A DNA stretch of 64,000 nucleotides from an uncultured Methanobrevibacter sp. (GCF_900314695.1 NZ_OMWD01000010.1:1-64000), one strand, 5' to 3'; counted from the first letter of the stretch, positions 36,113-45,576 are shown. Translations and numbers: made by a program. Notes: a model not told the origin generated them from the letters alone.

Positions 36113-37798
36113 ATGAAAGTCATAATAGCAGAAAAAAAATTTAGAGAACTATTAATTCCAACAATATTAATAGCTATGGCTTTAAATATAACTGCTATTG
36201 TTGATGCGAGTTTCGTAGCAACATATGTTAGTGCAGATGCACAAGCAGCATTACAAGTTTTAGAGCCATTAGTATTGTTGGTTACAGTTTTTGAATGGTT
36301 CTTTGGTCTTGGAGGGCAAATTTTAGCTTTAAATAGAAAAGCAGAATTTGATACTGAAGGAAGTAACCATTATTTCACATTATCAATTATAGCAACAATT
36401 GCAATATCTTTAATTTTGGCAATACTCTGCCTAATGTTTCCAGATTATGTAATGGCAATATTGCATTGTCGTGCTGATTTAGCACCGCTCGCCAAATCAT
36501 ATGGATTTTACTTTTTTATAAGTATGCCAATTTCAGTTACTTTAGCAGTGCTCAGCCAATATATTCGTGTTGATGGCCAGCCAAATTTATCATCTGCATT
36601 GATTGTTGTTGCAAATCTGATAAATATCATATTGAACTTTGTATTTTTGGATTTAATGCATATGGGCATTGAAGGATCATCCCTTGGATTATTAATCGGG
36701 TATTCAGTAGGACTAATTTGTTCAATATTATACTTCATCAGTCCAAAAAGAACCTTCAGATTCTCATTTGGTAATGTACCAATCAAAAAATGGTTTAAAT
36801 CCTTTGCAGAAATGTTAAAAATTGGTTTTCCGGGTGCAAGTATCGGAATATTCGATTTGCTTTTAATTGAAATAATGAACGTTGTTCTTGAAGCAGTTAT
36901 GGGTAAACCTGGTTTAAATGCATATAACGTTTGTACTAATGCATTACTAATTATAAGTATATTAGTTGTTGGAATTTCAGAGACATTATCTTCAATAGTG
37001 CCTGTTTACTATACCCACAATGATTATCTGAATCTGAATCATTTAATAAAAAGGTCTCTTCTAGCAACAACTATATGTGCAATTGTATTTATTGCATTGA
37101 TATGGATATCCCCGGATACAATTTTAATGTTCTTTAGCCTTACAGATAATGCAGCTGCAGATCAAATAAGAAATGCACTTAAAATATTCTCATTATCATT
37201 CTTGCCATTTGTATTGTCCACACTACTAATCTTCTATTATGAAGCGATTGAGAGAACTGTTGTTTCAACAATTATTTCATTAATTTCAACATTTTTGGGT
37301 CCATTAGTATTGACCTTTGCACTTTACCCAATAATAGGAGTAGATGGTATTTGGTTATCATTCCCATTAGGAACTGTTTTAGCAATCACCGTTGCATGGA
37401 TTTATGTTAAAATTATTGAAAGAAAAGAAAAAGAATATAGTGGGCCGTTCTTTATTAAAAAAGATTTGATTCAAAAAACCAGAAACTATACCATAGAATC
37501 AGTTAATGATGCAACAAGAACTGAAATGATGGAACACTTGAAAACTTTGGATTTAGATGATTCATCAACAGAAACCATTGTTAAATTAATAGATGAAATA
37601 TTCAAGTTCAATAACAATGATGTTGCTATGGAAGTTCTGATTGTTGATTATGACGATAACATTACAATCAACATAAAAGACGAAGGTAAAAAGAACATTT
37701 GGGAAAATATTAGTAAAGATCTTTTAGACAATAAAAGTATCAAATTTACTGAAGTTTTAGGATTCAACAATACAGAATATGTAATTGACAAAAGCTAA
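36113..37798 (+). CDS. MATE-family exporter with C-terminal RsbW-like domain
   Basis: About 561 residues. The first 440 form a twelve-helix MATE transporter with the usual two halves. The last 120 residues are soluble and resemble an anti-sigma-factor kinase/GHKL fold: a helix with VKLIDEIFKFNNND (N-box-like) and a strand with ITINIKDEGKK (G1-like). The glycine-rich G2 loop is not evident, so ATP binding is uncertain. It starts 16 nt after the NRPS stop, probably in the same operon, and may export the peptide. ATG 36113 fits GAGATGA better than ATG 36104. A strong terminator follows. Confidence 0.82.
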   Translation: MKVIIAEKKFRELLIPTILIAMALNITAIVDASFVATYVSADAQAALQVLEPLVLLVTVFEWFFGLGGQILALNRKAEFDTEGSNHYFTLSIIATIAISLILAILCLMFPDYVMAILHCRADLAPLAKSYGFYFFISMPISVTLAVLSQYIRVDGQPNLSSALIVVANLINIILNFVFLDLMHMGIEGSSLGLLIGYSVGLICSILYFISPKRTFRFSFGNVPIKKWFKSFAEMLKIGFPGASIGIFDLLLIEIMNVVLEAVMGKPGLNAYNVCTNALLIISILVVGISETLSSIVPVYYTHNDYLNLNHLIKRSLLATTICAIVFIALIWISPDTILMFFSLTDNAAADQIRNALKIFSLSFLPFVLSTLLIFYYEAIERTVVSTIISLISTFLGPLVLTFALYPIIGVDGIWLSFPLGTVLAITVAWIYVKIIERKEKEYSGPFFIKKDLIQKTRNYTIESVNDATRTEMMEHLKTLDLDDSSTETIVKLIDEIFKFNNNDVAMEVLIVDYDDNITINIKDEGKKNIWENISKDLLDNKSIKFTEVLGFNNTEYVIDKS

Positions 37799-37830
37799 AT
37801 ATTACGTTTAGCTTTTAATTTTTATTTTTT
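37791..37830 (+). terminator. Terminator of the NRPS-MATE transcript
   Basis: AAAGCTAAA (37791-37799) pairs perfectly with TTTAGCTTT (37807-37815) across a 7-nt loop, followed by a T-rich tract. The stem includes the MATE stop codon. Confidence 0.7.
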
Positions 37831-37925
37831 AAATAAAAAAAGCTTCTTTTAAAAAATTAAAAAAAAAAATAGAAAAATTAAAATAGCTTAATGAGTTATT
37901 AAACTATTTTTAACGATTGAAAAAA

Positions 37926-38225
37926 TTATTTAATGGTTAAAATCTTATCGAACCCAGACATGGAAAATATTTCTTTAATAGTATCATTTACATTAATGAT
38001 AACAAATGGAATGCCTTCAGGTTGTAATTTTTTCTGAACTAAAACTAAAACTCTTAATCCTGCACTTGAAATATATTCTAACTTTTCTAAATCAAGAATC
38101 AATGAGTCAAATTTACCCATTTCATCCATTATCTCATTTTCAAAATCAGGAGCAGTAACAGTATCAATACGATTTCCAACTTCGATTGTTAATTCTTTAT
38201 CATTATATTTTTTTTCAATTTCCAT
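37926..38225 (-). CDS. STAS-domain anti-anti-sigma-like protein (RsbV/SpoIIAA type)
   Basis: A 99-residue stand-alone STAS domain. The phosphorylation-site region LEYISSAGLRVL matches the RsbV/SpoIIAA pattern, with the acceptor Ser at 53 or 54. The C-terminal IINVNDTIKEIFSMSGFD is typical of the family. In bacteria it binds an RsbW-type kinase unless phosphorylated, and SpoIIE/RsbU phosphatases reactivate it. Both partner types are encoded next to it here. GGAGATATC sets the ATG at 38225 rather than the upstream GTG/ATG. It lies convergent to the MATE gene. Confidence 0.9.
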   Translation of the reverse strand: MEIEKKYNDKELTIEVGNRIDTVTAPDFENEIMDEMGKFDSLILDLEKLEYISSAGLRVLVLVQKKLQPEGIPFVIINVNDTIKEIFSMSGFDKILTIK

Positions 38226-38334
38226 GATATCTCCAACCATCGACTCTAAATAATTATAAGTTTTTTAGTTAATTTAAAGTTTTTGATAAGGCAATTCAAA
38301 ATTAATAAAAATATTTAAATATAAAATTAATTAA

Positions 38335-38352
38335 TATACCCTAGTAGGTATA
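38335..38352. promoter_or_regulatory. Palindromic operator, probable CsoR box
   Basis: TATACC-CTAGTA-GGTATA is a perfect dyad with 6-bp arms. It lies 12 nt before the csoR start, and its shape resembles the ATACCC...GGGTAT boxes bound by CsoR repressors. Position between divergent csoR and the STAS gene allows autoregulation and possibly control of both. Confidence 0.6.
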
Positions 38353-38364
38353 GGATGTGTTATT

Positions 38365-38637
38365 TTGAAAGAATGTATGGACAGTGAAAATTTACATAGA
38401 CGTCTCAAAAAAATCATAGGCCAAGTAAATGCAATTGACCGAATGATTGATGAGGATATACCCTGTGAACAGATATTAATGCAAGTAAATGCATCCAAAT
38501 CTGCATTGCATAAAGTTGGACATATTATCGTTGAAGGTCATTTGGAACATTGCGTGAAACAAACTATGGAAAATGGGGATTTGGATGATGCTTTAGGAGA
38601 TATTAATTCAATATTGGAATATTATTCAAGAATATGA
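38365..38637 (+). CDS. csoR: CsoR-type Cu(I)-sensing repressor
   Basis: A 90-residue all-helical DUF156 regulator. Numbering from the TTG at 38365, the metal ligands are Cys34, His59 and Cys63, exactly the spacing of the Cys-His-Cys Cu(I) site of CsoR. RcnR-type nickel sensors differ at the last position. The N-terminal LHRRLKKIIGQ helix carries the basic DNA-contact residues. It probably represses itself through the palindrome just upstream, and perhaps the CopZ-like gene 0.26 kb downstream. No copper ATPase is in the window. Confidence 0.9.
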   Translation: MKECMDSENLHRRLKKIIGQVNAIDRMIDEDIPCEQILMQVNASKSALHKVGHIIVEGHLEHCVKQTMENGDLDDALGDINSILEYYSRI

Positions 38638-38844
38638 CTTTCTGAAATCAACTTACAGCTAAAAATGTACTGTCAAAATTATCAAAAATACAGTTAAGCA
38701 AGAACATAGTTGGAATAAATACTTATTAAATAAATGAAGCAATCTCCAATTAAATTGGATTAATGATTTGTCATCATTGAAAATAATTTAAGAATATACA
38801 TATTCCTGATTAAAAATGATAATTTTGAAAATTAGGCATGACTA

Positions 38845-38874
38845 AATGTTTATATATTCCAATGACCAAACATT
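38845..38874 (+). promoter_or_regulatory. Promoter with dyad upstream of CopZ-like gene
   Basis: The TATA-like TTTATATA at 38849-38856 overlaps an inverted repeat, AATGTTT (38845-38851) with AAACATT (38868-38874). A regulator binding the dyad would block TBP. The sequence differs from the CsoR-like box at 38335. Confidence 0.45.
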
Positions 38875-38900
38875 ACATATCAATACAAAGGTGAATTATT

Positions 38901-39104
38901 ATGGCTGAAAAAGAAATTAAAGTTGTGGGTATGCACTGCCCATCATGTGTAAATGCTGTTGAACTTTGTTTAAAAGATGTTGATGGAATTGAAGATGCCA
39001 AAGCAGATTTAGATTCTGGAATAACAAAAATTACAATGTCTGATGATGTTAGTGATGCAGACATTAACGAAGCAGTTGAAGAAGCAGGTTTTACAATAGA
39101 ATAA
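38901..39104 (+). CDS. Heavy-metal-associated domain protein, CopZ-like
   Basis: A 67-residue HMA-fold metallochaperone. The metal loop is GMHCPSCV, and the rest follows the beta-alpha-beta-beta-alpha-beta pattern with LKDVDGIEDAKADLDSG and EEAGFTI. It would bind Cu(I) and hand it to an ATPase encoded elsewhere. Next to csoR it forms a minimal copper-response pair. The AAAGGTGAATT site and its own TATA box suggest a separate transcript. Confidence 0.9.
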   Translation: MAEKEIKVVGMHCPSCVNAVELCLKDVDGIEDAKADLDSGITKITMSDDVSDADINEAVEEAGFTIE

Positions 39105-39123
39105 ACCTACTAATTTTCTTTTT

Positions 39124-41001
39124 TTACTTGAATTTTAATACAAACATTGCCCTATCGTCAACTTGTTCTTGATAATCACAGAAAACGTCAATATCTTTTT
39201 CCAGTGATGAAATAATAGATTCCAAATCATCTGATGAATGCTCATTCAAAATATTTCTCAAACGGTCCTCACCATAAATTCTTTCAGAATCACTTTCAGC
39301 ATCAGTTACACCATTAGTGTATAAAAACAATGTATCGCCAGGACTCATTTTCATCTGTAGAATCTCATAATCAACATTTTTTTGAATAGCTAAAGCCAAT
39401 CCTTTATTGACATTTAAATACTCGAATTCCTGGCCATTATATTTAAACAACGGATAATTGTGACCTGCATTAACTAAAAACAAATCTCCAGTATTCAAAT
39501 TTAATTTTCCAATTATTGATGTTACAAAACTATTTTTAACATCAGTATTGCAAAGCAAGTCATTCACTTCAACAAAACACTTAGAAAGATCATCATAATG
39601 TTTTGCATAGTCCTGAATCAATGTCATTACTTCAACCACAATTAAAGCAGCATGAATACCTTTATTATCGACATCCCCTATTACAAATCCAATATTCTCA
39701 TCATCAATTTGGAAATAATCATAAAAATCACCCCTAGTCTCACGTGAAGAATGGACGATACCATATATGTCAAAATTCTTGTTTTCACAAAATTTATCGA
39801 AATCCGTTGGAATCAATGAAGATTGGATAGACTCTGCCAAATACAATTCTGTTTCATATCTTTCATTTTCAGCTGTGACCTTAAGCAATTCATTACGATA
39901 TTTATCCACATCACTTTCCATTTGAATCAGAGAATTAGTTAATTTTTTTATTTCATTATCGTTAGAGATGGATTTTAAATTCTCTTTTAACATCAAATTT
40001 GAATTTTTACTAATCAAATCCACATTTAAAGAAGTGGATATCGAATTTATAGGGTTGGTAACATTTTTTTCCAAATAGTACAAATAGAATAAAAAAGGAA
40101 TTAAAAACAAAAGTATAAAAATTGTTGCATTCCTTGAGAATAAATGAATCAGATAATATAACCCGAAGTTGTCCACTGTAGCTAAAATACCATTATAATC
40201 CCCAAAAATATGTGCGATTAAAAACAAACATTCAAGAAAAATAGCTATTAACAATACTGAAAAAGTCATTTTTTGAACTAAATTAATATTTATAGTTCTT
40301 TCAAGCTTAAAGACACTAGGATTATATGGTTTAGATAAATAAATAACAACCAAAGCCAACATAAATAAAATTACAAAATAATCTGTATATACTGCAAAGA
40401 CTAATGCACCAAACATTATTAACAAGAATATTATAGAGTATAGTTTTTCAGGCAATATTGATTTAAGTTGTTTTCTTGGAACATAAACTGGAATTTTTAC
40501 ATAATTGACAAAATAAATTGAAAATAACAACAACAGCAAAGAGATTGAAAGAGATGCTTCAAAATCAAAAATCCAAGAATATGTATAAGGCAATACTAGT
40601 GAAAATGCCATAACAGCATAAAATCCAAAATAGGAAACAAACATTTTTATAAAACTAGAATAATTTCCCAAATTAGGAATTTCAAATCCAAATCTATCTA
40701 AACTAGCATACCACAATTTCCAAACTAAAACCCCACCAAGTAACACTATAAAAAATCCATATAAATGATAGTAAATATTATTCAAGTCAAAAATAACTCC
40801 AATAATTATTTGAGATATTGCACATCCTAAAGCAGCATATGGGCCGAATAAAAGACATATAATTGGAATTATGAAAACTTCTACACCAAATTCCACTCTT
40901 CCTAAAAAAACAAATGATAACCCAAATATTGTCAAATCCAATACCAATGCAAATAATAAAATAAATAGGTTTGATTTGAATAAATTGCGAATACCTATCA
41001 T
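39124..41001 (-). CDS. Membrane SpoIIE/PP2C-type phosphatase with altered active site
   Basis: A 625-residue protein. About nine hydrophobic helices fill residues 1-330, a coiled linker spans about 355-400, and a SpoIIE-type PP2C domain completes it. Compared with its upstream paralogue, key motifs deviate. GDFYDYF is retained, but GDVSGKG is GDVDNKG, the metal-binding Asp of YTDGVTEA is Asn (YTNGVTDA), and DDLTM is DDRAM. Loss of a metal ligand suggests weak or no catalysis, so it may be a sensor or decoy in the partner switch. It starts 2 nt after its paralogue's stop, in one transcript. Confidence 0.85.
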   Translation of the reverse strand: MIGIRNLFKSNLFILLFALVLDLTIFGLSFVFLGRVEFGVEVFIIPIICLLFGPYAALGCAISQIIIGVIFDLNNIYYHLYGFFIVLLGGVLVWKLWYASLDRFGFEIPNLGNYSSFIKMFVSYFGFYAVMAFSLVLPYTYSWIFDFEASLSISLLLLLFSIYFVNYVKIPVYVPRKQLKSILPEKLYSIIFLLIMFGALVFAVYTDYFVILFMLALVVIYLSKPYNPSVFKLERTININLVQKMTFSVLLIAIFLECLFLIAHIFGDYNGILATVDNFGLYYLIHLFSRNATIFILLFLIPFLFYLYYLEKNVTNPINSISTSLNVDLISKNSNLMLKENLKSISNDNEIKKLTNSLIQMESDVDKYRNELLKVTAENERYETELYLAESIQSSLIPTDFDKFCENKNFDIYGIVHSSRETRGDFYDYFQIDDENIGFVIGDVDNKGIHAALIVVEVMTLIQDYAKHYDDLSKCFVEVNDLLCNTDVKNSFVTSIIGKLNLNTGDLFLVNAGHNYPLFKYNGQEFEYLNVNKGLALAIQKNVDYEILQMKMSPGDTLFLYTNGVTDAESDSERIYGEDRLRNILNEHSSDDLESIISSLEKDIDVFCDYQEQVDDRAMFVLKFK

Positions 41002-41003
41002 AT

Positions 41004-42938
41004 CTAATCACCTTCAAACTTCATTATAAGCATTGTTAAATCGTCGAATTGTTCCCTAGTACCGCAATATTGGTAGATATCCTCAGTTAATTCCGAGATT
41101 ATTATATTTAATTTTTGGTCTTTATACTTATTAAGAGTATTCTTCAGCCTATCATCACCATAAAACCCATCATAATTATTATTTGCTTCAGTAACACCAT
41201 CAGTATATAAAAATACCATATCACCAGGTTTTAAATTAATTTTATTTTCAGTATAAGGCATATCCTCCATAACCCCCAGCACCAAATCAGGAGAAGTTTC
41301 CAAATATTCGAAATCCCCACCATTACGTCTTATTAATGGATGATTATGACCTGCATTAACAAAAGACAGTTCGCCAGATTTAATATTTAATTTTCCAATC
41401 CAAGATGTTACAAACAGGTTGTCAGTATTCCTCTCACATGACAGATTATTTACCTGTTCATATACTTCCGACAAATTATTTTCGAATTTAGAATGATTTT
41501 TTATTAGATGCATTGTTCTAACCATAAATAATGAAGCAGGGACACCTTTTCCACTAACATCCCCAACTACAAAGATTATGTTTTCGTCATCCACCTTAAA
41601 ATAATCATAAAAATCTCCTCCAACTTCTTTTGCAGGATTCATAAATGCACAAATTTCAAAAGGACCATTAGATGAAAATTCTTCAAAATCTGTGGATAAC
41701 ATACCTCTTTGAATATCATGTGCAATATTAAATTCAGTTTTGAATCTTTCTTTTTCGATAGTGGATTTTCTAAGATTATTCAGGTTAGATTTGATGATAT
41801 CACTTAAAGAGTTAAATGAATTAATCAATACAGACATATCATCTTCATCATTCATGAAATTTTTTATCCTGAATGTAGTGTGTTTGTGATATTCAAGCTT
41901 TCCTTCAACCACATAATTATTTGTAGCTTCAGTCAATCCCTTAAGAGGATTAGTTAAAAGTTTTTCAACAAAATAGATATGAATCAAAGTTAAAGTCATA
42001 CTCAGAAGAATTATCAAACCTATAGTAATCATTAAAATAAATCTTATGTTTAAAATATTTACAAAAGAAAATCCTACTATCACATCATGCAGCTCATCAA
42101 AAATACCTATTGAAAAAAAGATCATAATAATGAAAAATAAAACAATAATCTTTTCAATAATGGAATAATATTGAGAACTTTGAATATCCCCAACATCAAA
42201 CGTGTTTAAACTAAAAAGAATTACTGATCCAAAAGCTATAATGAAAAATAAATAACTCCATACAGATTCTGTGAAAATATCGTTGTGAGTATGGGCAAAT
42301 ATAATAAAAGCGCTTAACAAGACTAAAGGAATTAAGAAAAATTTATAGGGAATATTTAATTTGGTTTTAAACTTTTTAGGTATTTTTATAGGAATCTTTA
42401 AAATATTAAAAGCACTGATAAATATCAAACCATAAATTATTGAAAAATCAAAAAGATTAAAAGCATATGAAAATTGGTTTAAAAAACTTGTTAAACTATA
42501 TAAATCCCCAATTATGCTCGGAAAGGCAGCAAATGAAATTTGTAGCAATATCAAATAAACGAGTGAAGAAATAAACATTACACTTACAAACTTAAGAATA
42601 GTTGACAATGAACTAAACTTGGGAGCGGACAATTCCTTGAAAGGTATCAGATACCATAATTTATATGCTAAAACAGATACGAAGAATAAAATTGATGAAT
42701 CAAGTAAGCTGGCAAAAAAATTTCCTCCCCAATAAAATTCGCCGGCAAAAGTTGCACAGGCAAAACCAAGACCTCCGAAAGGACCGAATATCAAACCAAA
42801 AACAGGAGCCAAACCCATATCCGGAATAAAAAACCTACCTCCAAAATTCATATGGTTGAATGAATAATACATTACAAATTCAATCGCAAATGTGAAAATG
42901 AAAATAAATTTTTTATTTTTAAAAAGTTTATCCAACAT
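41004..42938 (-). CDS. Membrane SpoIIE/RsbU-type PP2C phosphatase
   Basis: A 645-residue sensor phosphatase. The N-terminal half has about ten helices with a GLIFGPFGGLGFA-type segment also found in its paralogue. A HAMP-like/coiled linker precedes the PP2C domain. The catalytic motifs are canonical: VGGDFYDYF, GDVSGKGVPASLFM, NAGHNHPL, YTDGVTEA and FDDLTM. It should dephosphorylate a STAS protein such as the one at 37926-38225. GAGGAGAATC sets ATG 42938 rather than the longer frame at 42953. The signal sensed by the membrane region is unknown. Confidence 0.9.
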   Translation of the reverse strand: MLDKLFKNKKFIFIFTFAIEFVMYYSFNHMNFGGRFFIPDMGLAPVFGLIFGPFGGLGFACATFAGEFYWGGNFFASLLDSSILFFVSVLAYKLWYLIPFKELSAPKFSSLSTILKFVSVMFISSLVYLILLQISFAAFPSIIGDLYSLTSFLNQFSYAFNLFDFSIIYGLIFISAFNILKIPIKIPKKFKTKLNIPYKFFLIPLVLLSAFIIFAHTHNDIFTESVWSYLFFIIAFGSVILFSLNTFDVGDIQSSQYYSIIEKIIVLFFIIMIFFSIGIFDELHDVIVGFSFVNILNIRFILMITIGLIILLSMTLTLIHIYFVEKLLTNPLKGLTEATNNYVVEGKLEYHKHTTFRIKNFMNDEDDMSVLINSFNSLSDIIKSNLNNLRKSTIEKERFKTEFNIAHDIQRGMLSTDFEEFSSNGPFEICAFMNPAKEVGGDFYDYFKVDDENIIFVVGDVSGKGVPASLFMVRTMHLIKNHSKFENNLSEVYEQVNNLSCERNTDNLFVTSWIGKLNIKSGELSFVNAGHNHPLIRRNGGDFEYLETSPDLVLGVMEDMPYTENKINLKPGDMVFLYTDGVTEANNNYDGFYGDDRLKNTLNKYKDQKLNIIISELTEDIYQYCGTREQFDDLTMLIMKFEGD

Positions 42939-43173
42939 GATTCTCCTCATCAACAGCCAAATATAACTAATTACATTTATATTAATATTAATATTAAAAT
43001 TTTTTTAATTGAACTGAAAAATTAATTGAAACTTTAAAACAATTAAGAAAAATTTAAAAAAATCGATTTTATTAACATAAACCAAAAATATCAAATTATA
43101 AATAACTTAAACAATAAATTTTTATTCATATAATAAATTTTTAAAAATATATTATACTAAAAAAGGGATTAAA

Positions 43174-44190
43174 ATGAAAACTGTTGCAATTAATGGTTAT
43201 GGAACCATCGGTAAAAGAGTGGCAGATGCTGTAGCTGCTCAAGACGATATGAAAATAATTGGTGTAAGTAAAACTAGACCAAATTATGAAGCAAGAACTG
43301 CTGTTGAAGAAAAAGGCTACCCATTATACATCGGCATTCCTGAAAGGGAACAATTATTTAAAGATGCTGGAATTGAAATAGCCGGTACTGTTGAAGATAT
43401 GATTCAAGAAGCAGATGTTGTTGTGGACTGTACTCCAGGAAGTATTGGACCGCAAAACCTTGAAATGTATAAAAAAGCAGGAGTAAAAGCAATTTATCAA
43501 GGTGGTGAAGACCATGAATTAACAGGTCTTTCATTTAATGCTTTTGGTAATTATGATGACTCCTATGGTGCAGACTACACAAGAGTAGTGTCCTGTAACA
43601 CCACAGGATTAACCCGTACATTATCTACAATTGACCCTATTGCAGACATTAAGAAAGTCAGGGCAGTAATGGTAAGAAGAGGATCAGATCCTTCCGAAAT
43701 CAAAAAAGGACCAATCAACGCAATTGTTCCAAATCCTCCAAAGGTACCATCCCACCATGGACCTGACGTGAAAACCGTAATGAAAGGAATTGACGTAACC
43801 ACCATGGCATTGCTCGTGCCTACTACATTAATGCACCAGCACAACATCATGGTTGAAATCAACAACGATGTTGAAACAGAAGAAATCATTGAAGCTTTGG
43901 AAAAACGTTCTAGAGTGCTTGTCGTTTCTGCAGAAGAAGGTTTAGGCTCCACTGCTGAGTTAATGGAATACGCTAAAGAACTTGGAAGAAACAGGAATGA
44001 TTTGTATGAAATTCCAGTCTGGAAAGAATCCATCAATGTCGTGGATAATGAATTATTCTACATGCAAGCAGTTCATCAAGAATCTGACGTAATACCTGAA
44101 AACATTGATGCAATTCGCGCACTTCTAGAAATGGAAAGCGATAACGAAAAATCAATCGCAAAAACTAATAAAGCTATGGGAATATTCTAA
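43174..44190 (+). CDS. gap: Glyceraldehyde-3-phosphate dehydrogenase, archaeal type II
   Basis: The archaeal phosphorylating GAPDH, 338 residues. The Rossmann start is [17 protein letters not shown]. The catalytic Cys is in [13 protein letters not shown] near 140, with the archaeal HGPD block at HHGPDVKTV and MHQHNIMVE in the catalytic domain. It uses NAD(P) to interconvert glyceraldehyde-3-phosphate and 1,3-bisphosphoglycerate, mainly for gluconeogenesis here. The leader has AAAGGGATTAAA and a TATA-like AAAATATATTA at about 43145. Confidence 0.96.
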   Translation: MKTVAINGYGTIGKRVADAVAAQDDMKIIGVSKTRPNYEARTAVEEKGYPLYIGIPEREQLFKDAGIEIAGTVEDMIQEADVVVDCTPGSIGPQNLEMYKKAGVKAIYQGGEDHELTGLSFNAFGNYDDSYGADYTRVVSCNTTGLTRTLSTIDPIADIKKVRAVMVRRGSDPSEIKKGPINAIVPNPPKVPSHHGPDVKTVMKGIDVTTMALLVPTTLMHQHNIMVEINNDVETEEIIEALEKRSRVLVVSAEEGLGSTAELMEYAKELGRNRNDLYEIPVWKESINVVDNELFYMQAVHQESDVIPENIDAIRALLEMESDNEKSIAKTNKAMGIF

Positions 44191-44223
44191 TTCCCTATTT
44201 TTACTATTTTTTAACTGATTTAA

Positions 44224-45060
44224 ATGAAAAATAAAGTACTTTTTGGACCTGCAGGGAGTCCTATCAACTATAAAGGTGCAGCATATAAAGCGCCAAAATA
44301 TATTTCTGAAGAAGGACTTAACTCCTATGAATATCAATCCCCTTATGGTGTAAGAATTGGCCAAAAGGCTGCAAACACACTTAAAGAGGAATCTGAAAAA
44401 CATGATATTCTAATTTCAATGCATGCTCCATACTATATTAATCTGTGTGCAAAAGAGGAAGAAAAACTTGATAAAAGTATTGGTCATTTAATATCAGCAG
44501 CTCGTGCCGGCGAATGGATGGGAGCATATCGATTGGTATTTCACCCAGGAGCTTATTTAAACAGAAAACCTGAAAAAGCAATGGAAATATCAAAAAATAC
44601 AGTTAACAGATTATTTGAAGAACTAGAAGCAGAAGGAATTGAAGAATTTACCTTTGCACCTGAAACTACAGGTAAAAGAACACAACTTGGAAATGTTTCA
44701 GAGGTAGTTGAACTATGTGCCACATTCGATCATTTTGAACCTACAATTGATTTTGCCCATGTTCATGCACGTGGACGAGGATTTTTAAACAAAAAAGAAG
44801 ATTACAACTGCATATTTTCAATCATTGAAGATAATTTGGACATTGACATACTACATTGCCACTTCACAACCATTGAGTATGGTCGTGGAGGAGAAGTGAA
44901 ACATCACACAATGGATGAAAGTGATGAATATGGTCCGAACATCAAGGATTTACTGGCAAATCTAATTGATAATGGCTGGAAGGCAAATATAATTTGTGAA
45001 ACCCCACAAAGAGATTTGGATGCCTTAAAAATGAAAGAGATATATGAAAATATGATTTAA
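44224..45060 (+). CDS. nfo: Endonuclease IV-type AP endonuclease
   Basis: A xylose-isomerase-like TIM-barrel protein of 278 residues. Zinc-ligand blocks fit endonuclease IV: MHAPYYINL, FHPGAYL, FAPETTGKRTQLG, TIDFAHVHARG, HCHFTTIE and a final ICETP. It would cut 5' of abasic sites. The start has only a weak TGAT motif upstream, as in rio1. It lies 33 nt after gap, which may be cotranscribed. The 3' end overlaps the convergent zinc-ribbon gene by 4 nt. Confidence 0.88.
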   Translation: MKNKVLFGPAGSPINYKGAAYKAPKYISEEGLNSYEYQSPYGVRIGQKAANTLKEESEKHDILISMHAPYYINLCAKEEEKLDKSIGHLISAARAGEWMGAYRLVFHPGAYLNRKPEKAMEISKNTVNRLFEELEAEGIEEFTFAPETTGKRTQLGNVSEVVELCATFDHFEPTIDFAHVHARGRGFLNKKEDYNCIFSIIEDNLDIDILHCHFTTIEYGRGGEVKHHTMDESDEYGPNIKDLLANLIDNGWKANIICETPQRDLDALKMKEIYENMI

Positions 45061-45560
45061 TAATCTTTTACGGAATCTATTAAATCATCCAATTCCTTAG
45101 TTAAATTTTTAACTTCTTTTTCACTTCCCTCAGCAATATGAATAATCAATTCATCAATAAAATCTTCCAGCTTGTCGATAATTTCATTTAATGTATTGAT
45201 TTTATTATCAAGTTCATTTTTAATTTTTACAGAAGGATTGCTTGACAACTCAATAATATCCAATGCAACTTCCACATTGTTATAAAAAATATTATTACTA
45301 TTATTTAATGTTGAAATGAAGTCATTATAACTAATTTCTGATGGATCAAACTCTTTTTTAATCAATTCTATGGCTTTACTTACCTTCAAATCATATTCTT
45401 CTTTTAAATTTTCAATTTTAATTTTATATTTTAAAAAGAAATCATCATCCATAATAACTTCCGAATTGTCATCTCCAACTTTAACGCCACAATTTGGGCA
45501 AAAATTATCATCGACGTTCAATTTAAATCCACAGTTTATGCAATAGTTAAATCCAATCAT
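45057..45560 (-). CDS. Zinc-ribbon protein with coiled-coil tail
   Basis: A 167-residue protein starting with a four-cysteine ribbon (CINCGFKLNVDDNFCPNCG) of the zinc-ribbon class often fused to diverse domains. The remaining 140 residues are acidic and helical, with heptad-like spacing; no other domain is recognised. GGTGTAAAT precedes ATG 45560. It lies 16 nt downstream of the metallophosphoesterase gene and is probably cotranscribed with it. Function unknown. Confidence 0.7.
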   Translation of the reverse strand: MIGFNYCINCGFKLNVDDNFCPNCGVKVGDDNSEVIMDDDFFLKYKIKIENLKEEYDLKVSKAIELIKKEFDPSEISYNDFISTLNNSNNIFYNNVEVALDIIELSSNPSVKIKNELDNKINTLNEIIDKLEDFIDELIIHIAEGSEKEVKNLTKELDDLIDSVKDY

Positions 45561-45576
45561 ATTTACACCAATACAA

